NCBI RefSeq assembly: GCF_000264945.2 | Contig: NZ_CP013070.1 | Location: 3,100,001-3,164,000, forward strand | Reading direction: 5' to 3' | Source of the DNA: Sphingobium indicum B90A | Lineage (GTDB): Bacteria; Pseudomonadota; Alphaproteobacteria; Sphingomonadales; Sphingomonadaceae | DNA: 64,000 nucleotides | In this document: in pieces, positions 34,409-43,299 of the stretch | Numbering within the stretch: the stretch's first letter is position 1 | Layout of the letters: the number at the start of each line of letters is the position of its first letter | Made by a program: the position numbers and the translations under genes | Notes under the pieces: generated by a model | Seen by the model: only the letters and a program-made list of their open reading frames with translations | What the model was told of the DNA's origin: nothing | The model's database searches: none

Positions 34409-34437
34409 CGTGACGCTCCTGTTACGGCCCTGTGAAA
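34409..34437. promoter_or_regulatory. PhoB-box-like triple repeat upstream of btaA
   Basis: Three units, CGTGAC (34409), TGTTAC (34420) and TGTGAA (34431), follow each other at exact 11-base steps, with two CTGT cores at 34419 and 34430. This fits the periodicity and core of PhoB direct repeats. The units point along the plus strand, whereas btaA is transcribed from the minus strand, a less usual orientation. The site lies 60-90 bases upstream of the btaA start. Confidence 0.5.
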
Positions 34438-34619
34438 CCCTTGCGAAAAGCCCCTTGATCTGGCTTACTAGCGAGCCTAGCATCCTCGGTCGCGGTAGCG
34501 CGGATGACCCTTCTTTGCCGTACAGGAGCTAATTTTCAGTCCTCGGGTCCGGACGGTCCGCCATCACATACTATGCCCATCCAGATGACCTTTGGCAGAT
34601 GCGACCGGAGATCGGCCGA

Positions 34620-37217
34620 TCAGGCGCCGGAATGCCGATGTTCGATCATGTCGGTGATCTTGTTCGCGAGTTCGGTCATCACAAATGGTTTGGTGATAAC
34701 CTCCATGCCCGCCTCAAGATGACCATTGCCGACAGCGGCATTCTCCGCGAACCCGGTTACGAAAAGCACCTTCAGGTCGGGGCGACCAACGCGGGCCGCG
34801 TCGGCGATCTGTCGGCCGTTCATGCCTCCGGGTAGCCCGACATCGGTGATGAGCAGATCGACCCTGACGTCGGACTGAAGGATTTTCAGCCCTGAAGGGC
34901 CATCTTCCGCTTCGAGCGCGACATATCCAGCCTCTTCGAGCACCTCTACTATGAGCATGCGAACCGTAGGCTCGTCGTCGATCACGAGCACGGTTTCCCC
35001 GGCTCCCGTTTCCGGGATCGGTGATTCCACCGCCACGGTATCGTCCATGACATCGCCGGAGTAGCGGGGCAGATAAAGGCACATCGTCGTTCCCTGCCCC
35101 GGCTCGCTGTAGACGCGAACCTGGCCGCCGGACTGCCGCACGAAACCGTGGATCATGGAAAGACCCAGACCCGTGCCCCGGCCGATCGGCTTGGTCGTGA
35201 AGAACGGATCGAAGATCCGGTCGGCGATGTCCTTCGATATGCCTGTCCCCGTGTCGGTGACGCATACCGAGATATATTGTCCTGGCGGCAGGTCGCGTTC
35301 CCGCCCGGCGCGATTGTCCAGCCACTTGTTCGCGGTCTCGATCGTCAGTTTGCCGCCGTCGGGCATGGCGTCGCGAGCATTGATGGCGAGATTGAGGAGC
35401 GCGCTTTCAAGCTGGACGGTGTCGATCCTGGTTGGCCAGAGACCTGCGGCGCCGACAACCTCCACCTTGATGGCCGGGCCGACGGTGCGGGCGATGAGGT
35501 CTTCCATACCGAAAACCAGCCGGTTCACGTCGGTCGGCTTGGGATCGAGGGTCTGGCGGCGAGAGAAGGCGAGGAGCCGCTGGGTCAGCGCCGCGGCGCG
35601 TTGGGCGGAGGTCTGCGCACCGTTGATGAAGCGCTCTATACCCTCGGTCCGGCCTTCGGAAATGCGCCTTTCGATGATTTCCAGGCTGCCGATGATGCCT
35701 GCCAACAGATTATTGAAGTCGTGGGCGATCCCGCCGGTGAGTTGTCCTATCGCCTCCATCTTCTGCGACTGGCGCAGCGCCTCTTCCGCTTCCGCGCGTT
35801 TGCGGATCTCGGCCTCGACCCGTTCTTCCAGCCGCTCGTTAAGCTGGTGCAACCTGTCCTCGGTCGCCTTCCGCTCGGTAATGTCGATCACCGTCCCGAC
35901 AAAGCGCGTTCCCTGATCGGCATCGAAGAGCGCGCGTCCGCTCGCGGAAATCCACCGCTGCCGTCCATCCTCGATGCCGATGGTGCGATATTCTATGTCG
36001 TAGCGGCCCGTGCCCTCGGGATCGATCGCTCGCCGGACGGCCTCGTCCGCGCGCTCCCGGTCGTCCGGATGAATTCCCGCGATGAAGGAGCCCGCATAGG
36101 TGACTGCCGCCTCCGGGGATAAACCGAAGAGTTGCTTGCACCGAACGTCCCACCGAAGTTCGTTCGAGGCGGGGTGGTAGTCCCAGGTGCCGATTTCAGC
36201 CGCTTCAGTGGCCAGTCGCAAGCGCGCTTCGCTGTCGGCCAGTTCGCTCTCCGCCTTTCGCCGTTGTGTGAGTTCGCGTTCGAGCGCCTGAAACAGCCTG
36301 GCATTATCGATTGCGACGGCTGCCTCCGCCGCCAGGCCTTCCAGGCCCCGCTCCGACCGAGCGTCGAAGACGCCGATATCGGCATGGCCGAAGAACAGGC
36401 CCCCGATCACCTCTCCGCTACGCGAAATGACCGGCACGGCCAGATAGCTGCGAACGGGCAGATGTCCCTCGGGCATGCCTTTGCGTGGCGCATTTTGCCC
36501 GTAGCGTGGGTCCCTGGTTATATCGTCGGAGCGAACGATCCCTTCGCCCGAGAAGGTCGGCGCGAACACCGCTGTGTTGCGCGGCATCGGAAATTTGGAA
36601 AAGGCTTCGGCTGGCGCCCCGGACAGGGTGTAGAGCATGTAGCTCTCCCCGGCCTCATTCTCGACATTGTAGAAGAAGGCGCCGAATTCGGCCCCGGTCA
36701 GCTCGACCCCCGCATCGGTGACGATCTGGACGAGTTCCTGAAGATCGGTCTTGGCCGCCAGGGCGGAGCCGGCCCGATTAAGTATCTCCAGCGCACGGCG
36801 TTCTTCGGAGATCGCCTCCTGCGCTTCCCTGCTTTTCGTGCGGTCGTGCAAGATCTTCGTGAATCCGACCACGGCACCGGCCCGATCGCGGATCGGCGAC
36901 ATTTCGCCCACGGCCCATATCTGGGATCCGTCGCGGCAAATGCGCCAACCTTCCGTTCCGCCGCCACGGCCGACGGTCAGCGCGTCGGTCATCTCTTGTC
37001 GGAGCGCCGAGGCGCCCTCTCCGGGAGGGAACAGGCGCTCCAGCGTCTCGCCCAGAACATCGGAGGCGGTCCAGCCCAGCATCCGGGATGCGCCCTCGTT
37101 CCAACTCGTCACCCGGCCTTCGAGATCGGTGGTGATGATCGCCGTGCCAACCGCGCCATCGACGATCTGGCGCCATTCGTCAGCGCTGATCGCGCGCGAC
37201 GGTTCCGGCTTTCTCAT
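34620..37217 (-). CDS. Hybrid histidine kinase (PAS-GAF-PAS-HisKA-HATPase-REC)
   Basis: The 865-residue protein starts at ATG 37217 (GGGGGATCG site). It has an N-terminal PAS domain (IITTDLEGRVTSWNEGASRM), a GAF domain with VRSYLAVPVISRSGEVIGG, a second PAS/PAC unit (IGTWDYHPASNELRW) and a coiled coil. The HisKA box follows with the phospho-acceptor His in GQLTGGIAHDFNNLL. The ATPase domain has LNLAINARDAMPDGG, DTGTGIS and GRGTGLGLSM, and the C-terminal receiver has LVIDDEPTVRM and Asp in LLITDVGLPGG. No transmembrane segment is seen, so it is cytosolic. Its signal is unknown. It is divergent from a LOV kinase, 167 bases apart. Confidence 0.93.
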   Translation of the reverse strand: MRKPEPSRAISADEWRQIVDGAVGTAIITTDLEGRVTSWNEGASRMLGWTASDVLGETLERLFPPGEGASALRQEMTDALTVGRGGGTEGWRICRDGSQIWAVGEMSPIRDRAGAVVGFTKILHDRTKSREAQEAISEERRALEILNRAGSALAAKTDLQELVQIVTDAGVELTGAEFGAFFYNVENEAGESYMLYTLSGAPAEAFSKFPMPRNTAVFAPTFSGEGIVRSDDITRDPRYGQNAPRKGMPEGHLPVRSYLAVPVISRSGEVIGGLFFGHADIGVFDARSERGLEGLAAEAAVAIDNARLFQALERELTQRRKAESELADSEARLRLATEAAEIGTWDYHPASNELRWDVRCKQLFGLSPEAAVTYAGSFIAGIHPDDRERADEAVRRAIDPEGTGRYDIEYRTIGIEDGRQRWISASGRALFDADQGTRFVGTVIDITERKATEDRLHQLNERLEERVEAEIRKRAEAEEALRQSQKMEAIGQLTGGIAHDFNNLLAGIIGSLEIIERRISEGRTEGIERFINGAQTSAQRAAALTQRLLAFSRRQTLDPKPTDVNRLVFGMEDLIARTVGPAIKVEVVGAAGLWPTRIDTVQLESALLNLAINARDAMPDGGKLTIETANKWLDNRAGRERDLPPGQYISVCVTDTGTGISKDIADRIFDPFFTTKPIGRGTGLGLSMIHGFVRQSGGQVRVYSEPGQGTTMCLYLPRYSGDVMDDTVAVESPIPETGAGETVLVIDDEPTVRMLIVEVLEEAGYVALEAEDGPSGLKILQSDVRVDLLITDVGLPGGMNGRQIADAARVGRPDLKVLFVTGFAENAAVGNGHLEAGMEVITKPFVMTELANKITDMIEHRHSGA

Positions 37218-37384
37218 CGATCCCCCGCGGAAAAATTCTTCTGATGCTGGACGCAAACGCAAAGCGCTTGAACTGGTTGCAGACGGGATGGTCAGGCCCG
37301 GCTGATAATCTCGAGTGAAGACTCATGGCAACCAGATCGCCGATGAAGATTTATTGCGATGTTGAAACTGATTTGAGGTAGCCC

Positions 37385-39103
37385 GTGGCCGACAAGGATG
37401 GCGCAGAAGCGCCCGTCACTCCCAACGAAGCGACCGGCGAGCCAGCCGGCGATCTGGAAGACACCAGTTCCTACAGTCCGACGGGCACCCGACCGACGCA
37501 TCACTGGAAGCGATCGACCGTGGCGGAGCCCGGGCTCGACCAGCGCGGTACGGTGTTCTTTGCTGCCTTGCAGATGACGCGGATGCCGATGATCCTTACC
37601 GATCCGCGCCAGGACGACAATCCCATCGTCTTTGCCAACAAAGCGTTTCTCGATCTGACAGGCTATGAGGAAAGCGAAGTCGTCGGCCGCAATTGCCGTT
37701 TCCTGCAGGGGACCGACACCGACAGGGAGACCGTCCGCGCCCTTCGCGAAGCCGTTGCGGCGCAGGAAGCGATTTCGACCGAAATCCTGAACTATCGCCG
37801 CGACGGCAGTCCCTTCTGGAACGCGGTGTTCGTAGCACCGGTCTATGATGACGACGGCACGCTCATCTATTTCTTCGCCAGCCAGCTTGACGTCACGCGA
37901 CGGCGTTCCTCTGAACAGGCTTTTCGTCAGGCGCAAAAAATGGAGGCGATCGGACAACTGACCGCCGGCCTGGCGCATGATTTCAACAACCTTCTGCAGG
38001 TGGTGACCGGCAATCTCGACATCGTGCTCGGTGACGATCTGAGCGATGCCCAGCGACGAATGCTGAGCAACGCTGCTCGGGCTGCCGAGCGCGGCGCGAG
38101 ACTGACGCGCCAGTTGCTCGCCTTCGCGCGCAAGACCAGGCTCGAGCCGCGCCGGATCAATATGAACGACCTGATCCACGAATTTGGCGATTTGATCGAC
38201 AACACCGTGGGCGCGCAGATCAGGCTGGTCACCGCGCTGGAGCGTCGGCTCCCGGCGGTGCAGATCGACCCCACGCATCTAGAGATGGCGGTGCTCAACA
38301 TCCTGATCAATGCCCGCGATGCGATGCCCGGCGGCGGCACCGTGACGATTGCGACCGAGCTTTGGAAGCTGAACGGCAATGCGGCGGCGCATGGCCTTCC
38401 CGAAGGGGATTATGTCGTGCTGAGCATCCGCGACGAAGGCCATGGCATGAGCCCCGAGGTTCGCCAACGCGCCACCGAGCCCTTCTTTAGCACCAAGGGC
38501 AAGGAGCGCGGCACCGGCCTTGGCCTGGCAATGGTCCACGGCTTTGTGCAGCAGTCGCTCGGCCGTCTGGAAATCGACTCCGAGCCGGGGCGGGGAACGA
38601 CGATGCGGCTGCTCTTTCCCGTCGCGCCGCCCGAAGAGGCCGTGTCCGGCCCCGTGCAGCCCATGCCAGCGCCGGCGATTTCGGGCGACGCCGGAGGACA
38701 GACGATCCTGCTGGTCGAAGATAGCGACGATGTCCGCGCGCTCGCGAGCGAGCAACTGGCCGCGATCGGTTACAAGGTCATTTCTGCCCCAAGCGGCGAG
38801 GAAGCCCTCCTGAAGCTTGAAAATATCAAGGTCGATCTGCTCTTCACCGATATGGTCATGCCGGGTGGCATGAGCGGCCTGGAACTGGTCGAGAAGTTCA
38901 ACGAATTGCATCCGGAAACGCCAGTCCTCATGACCACGGGCTATAATGAGGATCTGGTCGCCGATATCCCGCGCGGCACGCGGCTCGATGTGATCGGCAA
39001 GCCCTATCGTCGCGAGGAACTGGCCGATCGGGTAAGGACGGCTCTGTCACGTCGCACTGTCGTCAGGCGGGAGGAAAGTCCGTTTGGCGCCAAGGAGGGA
39101 TAA
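37385..39103 (+). CDS. LOV-domain blue-light hybrid histidine kinase
   Basis: The 572-residue kinase (GTG 37385) has a disordered N-terminus, then a LOV domain at about 55-175. It carries NPIVFANKAFLDLTGY and GRNCRFLQG, whose Cys104 is the flavin-adduct cysteine, and ILNYRRDGSPFWN. The HisKA box has His near 198 in GQLTAGLAHDFNNLL. The ATPase motifs are LNILINARDAMPGGG, DEGHGMS and ERGTGLGLAM, and a C-terminal receiver has ILLVEDSDDVRAL and Asp in LLFTDMVMPGG. All key photochemical and catalytic residues are present, so it should sense blue light through FMN. Its partner is unknown. Confidence 0.94.
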   Translation: MADKDGAEAPVTPNEATGEPAGDLEDTSSYSPTGTRPTHHWKRSTVAEPGLDQRGTVFFAALQMTRMPMILTDPRQDDNPIVFANKAFLDLTGYEESEVVGRNCRFLQGTDTDRETVRALREAVAAQEAISTEILNYRRDGSPFWNAVFVAPVYDDDGTLIYFFASQLDVTRRRSSEQAFRQAQKMEAIGQLTAGLAHDFNNLLQVVTGNLDIVLGDDLSDAQRRMLSNAARAAERGARLTRQLLAFARKTRLEPRRINMNDLIHEFGDLIDNTVGAQIRLVTALERRLPAVQIDPTHLEMAVLNILINARDAMPGGGTVTIATELWKLNGNAAAHGLPEGDYVVLSIRDEGHGMSPEVRQRATEPFFSTKGKERGTGLGLAMVHGFVQQSLGRLEIDSEPGRGTTMRLLFPVAPPEEAVSGPVQPMPAPAISGDAGGQTILLVEDSDDVRALASEQLAAIGYKVISAPSGEEALLKLENIKVDLLFTDMVMPGGMSGLELVEKFNELHPETPVLMTTGYNEDLVADIPRGTRLDVIGKPYRREELADRVRTALSRRTVVRREESPFGAKEG

Positions 39104-39406
39104 CTGCCACTGATATTGGGAGCGGGGTTATCGGAGCTACGCTGTCGAGCCCAACAACACGGCCGCAGACATTCCTGACTGCCGTCGTCATTCGACCCAT
39201 GCCGGACGCTTAGCGCCCCATCTTTGCTCCCCATCTGCAGACGTTCCGCTTCTGCGGCAGCTGCCGACCAGACCTGGTCCTTCCGATCCGCCATCGCGAA
39301 TGTCTGCTCTTGGCAGGAACTGCCGATGCAACACTTCGAAGCAGACCGTCAGGAAAGCACCCCATATGCGGCCGTCCGGCTGACGAGCGGCGTAGCTGAT
39401 AAGCGA
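39104..39406. other. Gene-free stretch between the LOV kinase and pncB
   Basis: No gene is supported here. The kinase and pncB converge on this 303-base region, so terminators are expected, but I found no strong hairpin with a T-run. Confidence 0.4.
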
Positions 39407-40711
39407 TCATACAAGGACGGGCTGACCGCCGCGATCCGCGTTTCCAAAAACGCGAAGGTAGCGCTCGATCTCCTTCGGCTCGCCAGTGGCCTTTGCGGGA
39501 TTATCGGACAGCTTGACCGCAGGGCGGCCATTAGCGCTGACGACCTTGCAGACCAGCGAGATCGGCGCGAGGCCGGCGCCGCCGTCGGGGTCGCAGTCAC
39601 GGAAATCATTGGTGAGGTTGGTGCCCCAGCCAAAGCTGGTGCGCACGCGACCGTGAAAATGCCGATAGGTCGCCTCAATGGAATCGACGTCCATGCCGTC
39701 CGAGAAGATCAGCAGCTTCTTGCGTGGATCGCGGCCGCTGGCGCGCCACCAGTCGAGGATCTGATCGCCGCCCGCGATCGGCGGCGCGCTGTCGGGGCGA
39801 AATCCGGTCCAGTCGGCGACCCATTCGGGCGCGTTGTGCAGGAACGCGGTCGTACCGAACGCATCGGGCAATGCGATCAGCAGATTGCCGTCATAGGTGC
39901 GGCGCCATTCGTCGAGCACGCGATAGGGCGCTGCGGCCAGCGCGGCATCGTCCTCGGCAAGCGCCGCAGTGACCATCGGCAGCTCGTGAGCGTTGGTACC
40001 AATCGCTTCGAGGTCATTGTCCATCGCCAGCAGCACGTTCGAGGTGCCGATGAAGCGGTCTCCCAGCCCTTCCTTGACGGCTTCGACACACCATCGCTGC
40101 CACAGGAAGCCGTGTCGCCGGCGCGTGCCGAAGTCCGAAAGCACGAGATCGGGCAGCTGGCGCAGCCGCTCGACCTTATCCCACATCTTGGCCTTGGCGC
40201 GGGCGTAGAGAATGTCGAGCGCGAAGCGGTCCTTGCCCGCCATCGCCGCACGGGCGCGCAGCTCGTTGATGATCGACAGTGCCGGGATCTCCCACATCGT
40301 GGTGTGCGTCCATGGCCCGGCGAAGTGCAGCTCGAACTGGCCGTCGACAACGCGCAGTTCATATTCGGGGAGCCGAAAATCCTTGAACCAGGAGAGAAAT
40401 TCGGGGTCGAACATCCGCGCATTGCCATAGAAGCTGTTGCCCGCGAGCCAGATCAGCTCCTTCTTGCCCAGCCGCAGCATGCGCGCATGATCGAGCTGCG
40501 CGCGCAGCTCGCCTTCGTCGATCACCTCGGCGAGGTGGACCGAGCGGGTGCGGTTGATCAGTGCGAAGGTCGCCTGGGTGTCGCGGTGGAACCGCCAGAT
40601 CAACTGAAGCATCAGCAGCTTGTAGAAATCGGTGTCGAGCAGGCTGCGTACGATCGGGTCGAGCCGCCAGCCATGGTTGTAGGTGCGCGTGGCAATATCG
40701 GTATAGACCAT
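39407..40711 (-). CDS. pncB: Nicotinate phosphoribosyltransferase
   Basis: The 434-residue enzyme starts at ATG 40711 ([15 protein letters not shown]), well inside the longest open frame. It shows [44 protein letters not shown] around the active-site His, [10 protein letters not shown], and the phosphate-binding late block [17 protein letters not shown] with [11 protein letters not shown]. It makes nicotinate mononucleotide in the Preiss-Handler route of NAD salvage. It lies 17 bases downstream of the nrtR-like gene on the same strand, so the regulator and enzyme form one operon. Confidence 0.94.
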   Translation of the reverse strand: MVYTDIATRTYNHGWRLDPIVRSLLDTDFYKLLMLQLIWRFHRDTQATFALINRTRSVHLAEVIDEGELRAQLDHARMLRLGKKELIWLAGNSFYGNARMFDPEFLSWFKDFRLPEYELRVVDGQFELHFAGPWTHTTMWEIPALSIINELRARAAMAGKDRFALDILYARAKAKMWDKVERLRQLPDLVLSDFGTRRRHGFLWQRWCVEAVKEGLGDRFIGTSNVLLAMDNDLEAIGTNAHELPMVTAALAEDDAALAAAPYRVLDEWRRTYDGNLLIALPDAFGTTAFLHNAPEWVADWTGFRPDSAPPIAGGDQILDWWRASGRDPRKKLLIFSDGMDVDSIEATYRHFHGRVRTSFGWGTNLTNDFRDCDPDGGAGLAPISLVCKVVSANGRPAVKLSDNPAKATGEPKEIERYLRVFGNADRGGQPVLV

Positions 40712-40728
40712 CGATGCCTCCGGGCTGG

Positions 40729-41439
40729 TCAGCGGATGCCGCCGAGGGTGAACAGTTCGGCGGGGCGATGCGACGCCTCGTCCTCGCGCGTGCCTGTCGC
40801 CACCAGTTGGCCCCGATCGAGCATGCGGCGACGAAAGGCAGGCTTGTTGAGCGGCGTGCCGAGCACCGCCTCGTGCACGTCCTGGAGCGCGCGCAGCGTG
40901 AAGCACGGAGGCAGGAACGCGAAGGCCAGGTCCGAATAGTCGATCTTGCCGCGCAGCCGGTCGCGTGCGAGCGTCAGGATCGCCTGGTGATCGAAGGCCA
41001 AAGGCAGCGCCGCCTGGTCTTCGCCGATTGCCACCACCGTCTCACCTTCGAGCGCCGCGATGGCGGCCCGGCCGGCGCGCAGGGCCGCATTCATCTGATC
41101 CTCGCGGAGCAACGCCAGATAGGCGATGGTGATCACGCGCATGCGCGGATCGCGATCGACAGCGCCGAAGCTGTAGAGCTGCTCGAGATGCGCGCCGTCG
41201 AGGCCTACCTTGTCGCGGAGCAGCCGCGCGGCGGCGACGTCGAGGCTCTCGTCGATCGCGACAAATCCGCCTGGCAATGCCCAATGTCCTGCCTGCGGCG
41301 GCTGGTCGCGCCGCACCAGCAACGCCGACAGCCGCCGGCGGTGAATGCCGAGCAGCACGAGATCGACAGTGACCGACGGGCGATCATAGGCCGTCGGATC
41401 ATAGTCGCTGAGGAATTCGGCATCGCCACTTATATCCAT
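40729..41439 (-). CDS. nrtR: NrtR-type Nudix transcriptional regulator of NAD metabolism
   Basis: The 236-residue protein has an N-terminal Nudix-like domain: [40 protein letters not shown], then [11 protein letters not shown]. The catalytic Nudix box G-x5-E-x7-R-E-U-x-E-E is partly degenerate, as in ADP-ribose-sensing NrtR proteins. A C-terminal winged helix follows ([20 protein letters not shown], then RMLDRGQL). The divergent position next to pncB and a broken pncA supports the NAD-repressor role. A 23-base imperfect palindrome in front is the likely operator. Confidence 0.87.
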   Translation of the reverse strand: MDISGDAEFLSDYDPTAYDRPSVTVDLVLLGIHRRRLSALLVRRDQPPQAGHWALPGGFVAIDESLDVAAARLLRDKVGLDGAHLEQLYSFGAVDRDPRMRVITIAYLALLREDQMNAALRAGRAAIAALEGETVVAIGEDQAALPLAFDHQAILTLARDRLRGKIDYSDLAFAFLPPCFTLRALQDVHEAVLGTPLNKPAFRRRMLDRGQLVATGTREDEASHRPAELFTLGGIR

Positions 41440-41450
41440 ATGGCACTTTA

Positions 41451-41473
41451 CTTATATGCATTATGCACATATG
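41451..41473. promoter_or_regulatory. Putative NrtR operator
   Basis: The 60-base divergent region between nrtR and pncA carries an imperfect palindrome centred on T41461. The inner arms TGCAT/ATGCA are perfect, and the outer TTATA/CATAT-type arms match at four of six positions. It is AT-rich in an otherwise GC-rich region and can overlap both promoters. The assignment to NrtR follows from gene context. Confidence 0.55.
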
Positions 41474-41499
41474 CCAAGCTCAACTCATAGGAGGCGATT

Positions 41500-41824
41500 A
41501 TGCAACGCCTCGTAGTCGTGGTTGATACACAAGCCGATTTCATGTGGGCGGATGGGGCGCTATCGGTTGCCGGGGCTGAGGCGCTGATCGCCCCGATGCA
41601 GCGCTGGCTTTCATCGCTCCGGCCTGCGGAAACCGCGGGGGGTGCTGTTCACCTTCGACACCCATTCGGCCGAGGCCTATCCAGCCTCCGCCGAGGCTGA
41701 ACAATTTCCCCTTCACTGCGTGCACGGCACGCCGGGCTGGGCGAACATACTCGATTTCGGCGCCGTTGATCCGGGGGTTCGGATCTACCGGTATTATTCT
41801 ATCGCTCCCAAGCTATTTCATTGA
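41500..41824 (+). pseudogene. Nicotinamidase (pncA), frameshifted and truncated
   Basis: The start LVVVVDTQADFMWADGAL carries the catalytic Asp, and an AGGAGG site precedes ATG 41500. Near 41636 the frame shifts and continues as VLFTFDTHSAEAYPASAEAE with the metal-binding residues, then FPLHCVHGTPGWAN. After VRIYRYY the expected remainder, about 120 residues including the catalytic Lys-Cys region (ASDYCV in relatives), is absent; the frame stops at 41824. One frameshift plus loss of the 3' half makes it inactive, so nicotinamide deamidation must come from elsewhere or be lost. Confidence 0.82.
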
Positions 41825-41866
41825 ACGTTTTCCCTGGTCATCCGTTACGGGCGAAGGATCAGGAAG

Positions 41867-41950
41867 ATCCCGATAATGGCAAACCGGCGGTGACGCCGGG
41901 ACGCAAAGCCTCCGGCCTTGGTGGCAAGGTAGCGGGGCTGCCGAAGGACC
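41867..41950 (+). ncRNA. GEMM-I (cyclic di-GMP-I) riboswitch
   Basis: The core elements are all present in order. GGCAAACC (41878-41885) contains the G that contacts c-di-GMP in the Vc2 aptamer (G20). The P2 stem CCGGCG/CGCCGG is capped by a GTGA (GNRA) tetraloop (41884-41899). GGGACGCAAAGCCTCCGGCC (41898-41917) is identical to the Vibrio cholerae Vc2 sequence as I recall it and includes the intercalating A. The P3 hairpin is CCTT/AAGG, and AGGTAGCGGGGCTGCCGA closes the aptamer with the C equivalent to C92. The outer ends are approximate. It lies about 120 bases before the start of the adhesin-like gene, so it should control that gene and tpsB according to c-di-GMP level. The on/off direction cannot be read from sequence. 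Confidence 0.92.
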
Positions 41951-42068
41951 ATGGTTCGATGGAAAAGCGCCCTATCTACAAAAACATTGCGCAACCTTCC
42001 GACCCTGCCGCCCCTGGGCAGCCCTCCTGCCGCGCGCCTGTACGCCCGGACAAGTGAGGAGAAAGCCT

Positions 42069-43232
42069 GTGTTGTCGTTCGATCGGAAATCATCTCATGG
42101 CAGGTTGCTGGCCCTGTCGGCCTGTTCGACCATCGCCCTTCTGCTGAGCGCCTGTGAAAGCAGCGGCGGCCTGCGCGTCGCCAGCGTCGGATCGGGCACG
42201 CCGGGCGCGGGTAGCGGCAGCGGCGGATCGGGCAGCGGATCAGGCACCGACGGCAGTGGCGGTTCCACCAGCGGCGGCGGCGCGACTGGCGGTGGCACGG
42301 GAGGCACCGGCTCAGGCACCGGCTCAGGCACCGGCTCAAGCAGCGGCGGTACTGGCTCCGGCTCCAGCTCTGGCACGGGCACCGGTTCCGGCACCGGTGG
42401 CGCCACGACCACGACCGGCCTCCTTCAACAGGTATCGCCGGTGCTCACCACCGCCGGCAATGCGGTGCTGGGCGTCTCCGACGGTCAAGGCAATGTGACG
42501 ACCCCCATCGCCACCGCGCTTCCCGTGACGCAGCCGGTCACCGGCACGATCACGCGCGTCCTGAACGACACCGGCACCGTGCTGGTGGATGCGGGCGCCG
42601 GACGAACCCTCCTCCTTCAGGGCGCGCAGGGCGTCGTGGGGGATCTGGTCTCGATCGATGTCGGCGGCCGGACCGTCACCAACGGGCTTGACGGCACGAC
42701 GGGCGCGATCGGCGCCGGGGTGCTGGGCGATACGCAGCCGACCGGCACTCTGGCCAGCGTCGGCGTGCTCAACGCCGGCAATACGGCGCTGGCGACGGTC
42801 AACGGCATAGCCGATGTGCGCGTGACCAACGTCACCTCCTCGACCGGCGGCATTGCCGACAATCTGCTGAACGTCGCGCTCGGCGGCAACCAGCTTCTGG
42901 GCAGCGGCGACCCGGCGTTGGTGAACGCCAACCTGCTGCCCAATGGCATCACCCCCACCGGCACGGGCAGCGCCACGGGCGTGCTCGCCCCCGTGACATC
43001 CGCCGTGGAGACGGTCGGCGCTGGCGTCACCTCCGCCGTGCAGGGCGTGACCGGCGGCGCCCTTTCGCCCTTGGGCGTCAGCGCCGGGACGACGGCGACG
43101 GCCGGGACGACGGCCACCGCCGATGCGGGAGCCACCGCCACGGCCAATCCGGGCGGAGCGCTCGCGCCAGTGACGGGAACGGTCGGCAACACGGTGAACA
43201 CGCTGACGGGCGCGCTCAACCTGAGCCGCTGA
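42069..43232 (+). CDS. Gly/Ser/Thr-rich surface lipoprotein, adhesin-like (collagen-like repeat type)
   Basis: The 387-residue protein starts best at GTG 42069, directly after GAGGAG (42056-42061); an in-frame GTG at 42054 lacks a site. A signal peptide ends in the lipobox ALLLSAC with Cys29. Residues about 35-115 are low-complexity Gly/Ser/Thr repeats (GSGTGSGTGS style). The rest is beta-rich Val/Thr/Asn/Gly sequence (TGTITRVLNDTGTVLVDAGA, SVGVLNAGNTALATVNGIAD) with no enzymatic motif. It follows a c-di-GMP riboswitch and precedes a TpsB transporter, so it is most likely a surface attachment or matrix protein. The name is descriptive. Confidence 0.75.
   Translation: MLSFDRKSSHGRLLALSACSTIALLLSACESSGGLRVASVGSGTPGAGSGSGGSGSGSGTDGSGGSTSGGGATGGGTGGTGSGTGSGTGSSSGGTGSGSSSGTGTGSGTGGATTTTGLLQQVSPVLTTAGNAVLGVSDGQGNVTTPIATALPVTQPVTGTITRVLNDTGTVLVDAGAGRTLLLQGAQGVVGDLVSIDVGGRTVTNGLDGTTGAIGAGVLGDTQPTGTLASVGVLNAGNTALATVNGIADVRVTNVTSSTGGIADNLLNVALGGNQLLGSGDPALVNANLLPNGITPTGTGSATGVLAPVTSAVETVGAGVTSAVQGVTGGALSPLGVSAGTTATAGTTATADAGATATANPGGALAPVTGTVGNTVNTLTGALNLSR
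42309..42344 (+). repeat. 12-base tandem repeat in the Gly/Ser-rich region
   Basis: GGCTCAGGCACC occurs twice (42309-42320 and 42321-42332) and is followed by the variant GGCTCAAGCAGC (42333-42344), each coding Gly-Ser-Gly-Thr or a variant. Such in-frame 12-mers can expand or contract by slippage and change the length of the surface spacer. Confidence 0.7.
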
Positions 43233-43242
43233 ACCACCGGCC

Positions 43243-43268
43243 GGGGCGCGCCGACGCTAGCGCGCCCC
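43243..43268 (+). terminator. Hairpin between the adhesin-like gene and tpsB
   Basis: GGGGCGCGC (43243-43251) pairs perfectly with GCGCGCCCC (43260-43268) over an 8-base loop, 10 bases after the adhesin stop. No T-run follows. It may partly end or stabilise the upstream message, giving more adhesin than transporter. Confidence 0.55.
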
Positions 43269-43299
43269 GCCTTCGCCGCCTTTATCGCAGGAACGCTTC

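Noticed and set aside
39224..40939. 571-residue plus-strand open frame opposite pncB
   Set aside because: It is antisense to a clear pncB gene and has a random-looking composition.
42005..42021. Riboswitch expression-platform terminator
   Set aside because: CTGCC/GGCAG forms a 5-bp stem only and no T-run follows. Translational or Rho-based control is equally possible, so no terminator is claimed.
42140..42450. CRISPR-like or other regulatory repeat array in the repetitive block
   Set aside because: The repeats are contiguous, in frame and code Gly/Ser/Thr. There are no spacers and no cas genes in the window.
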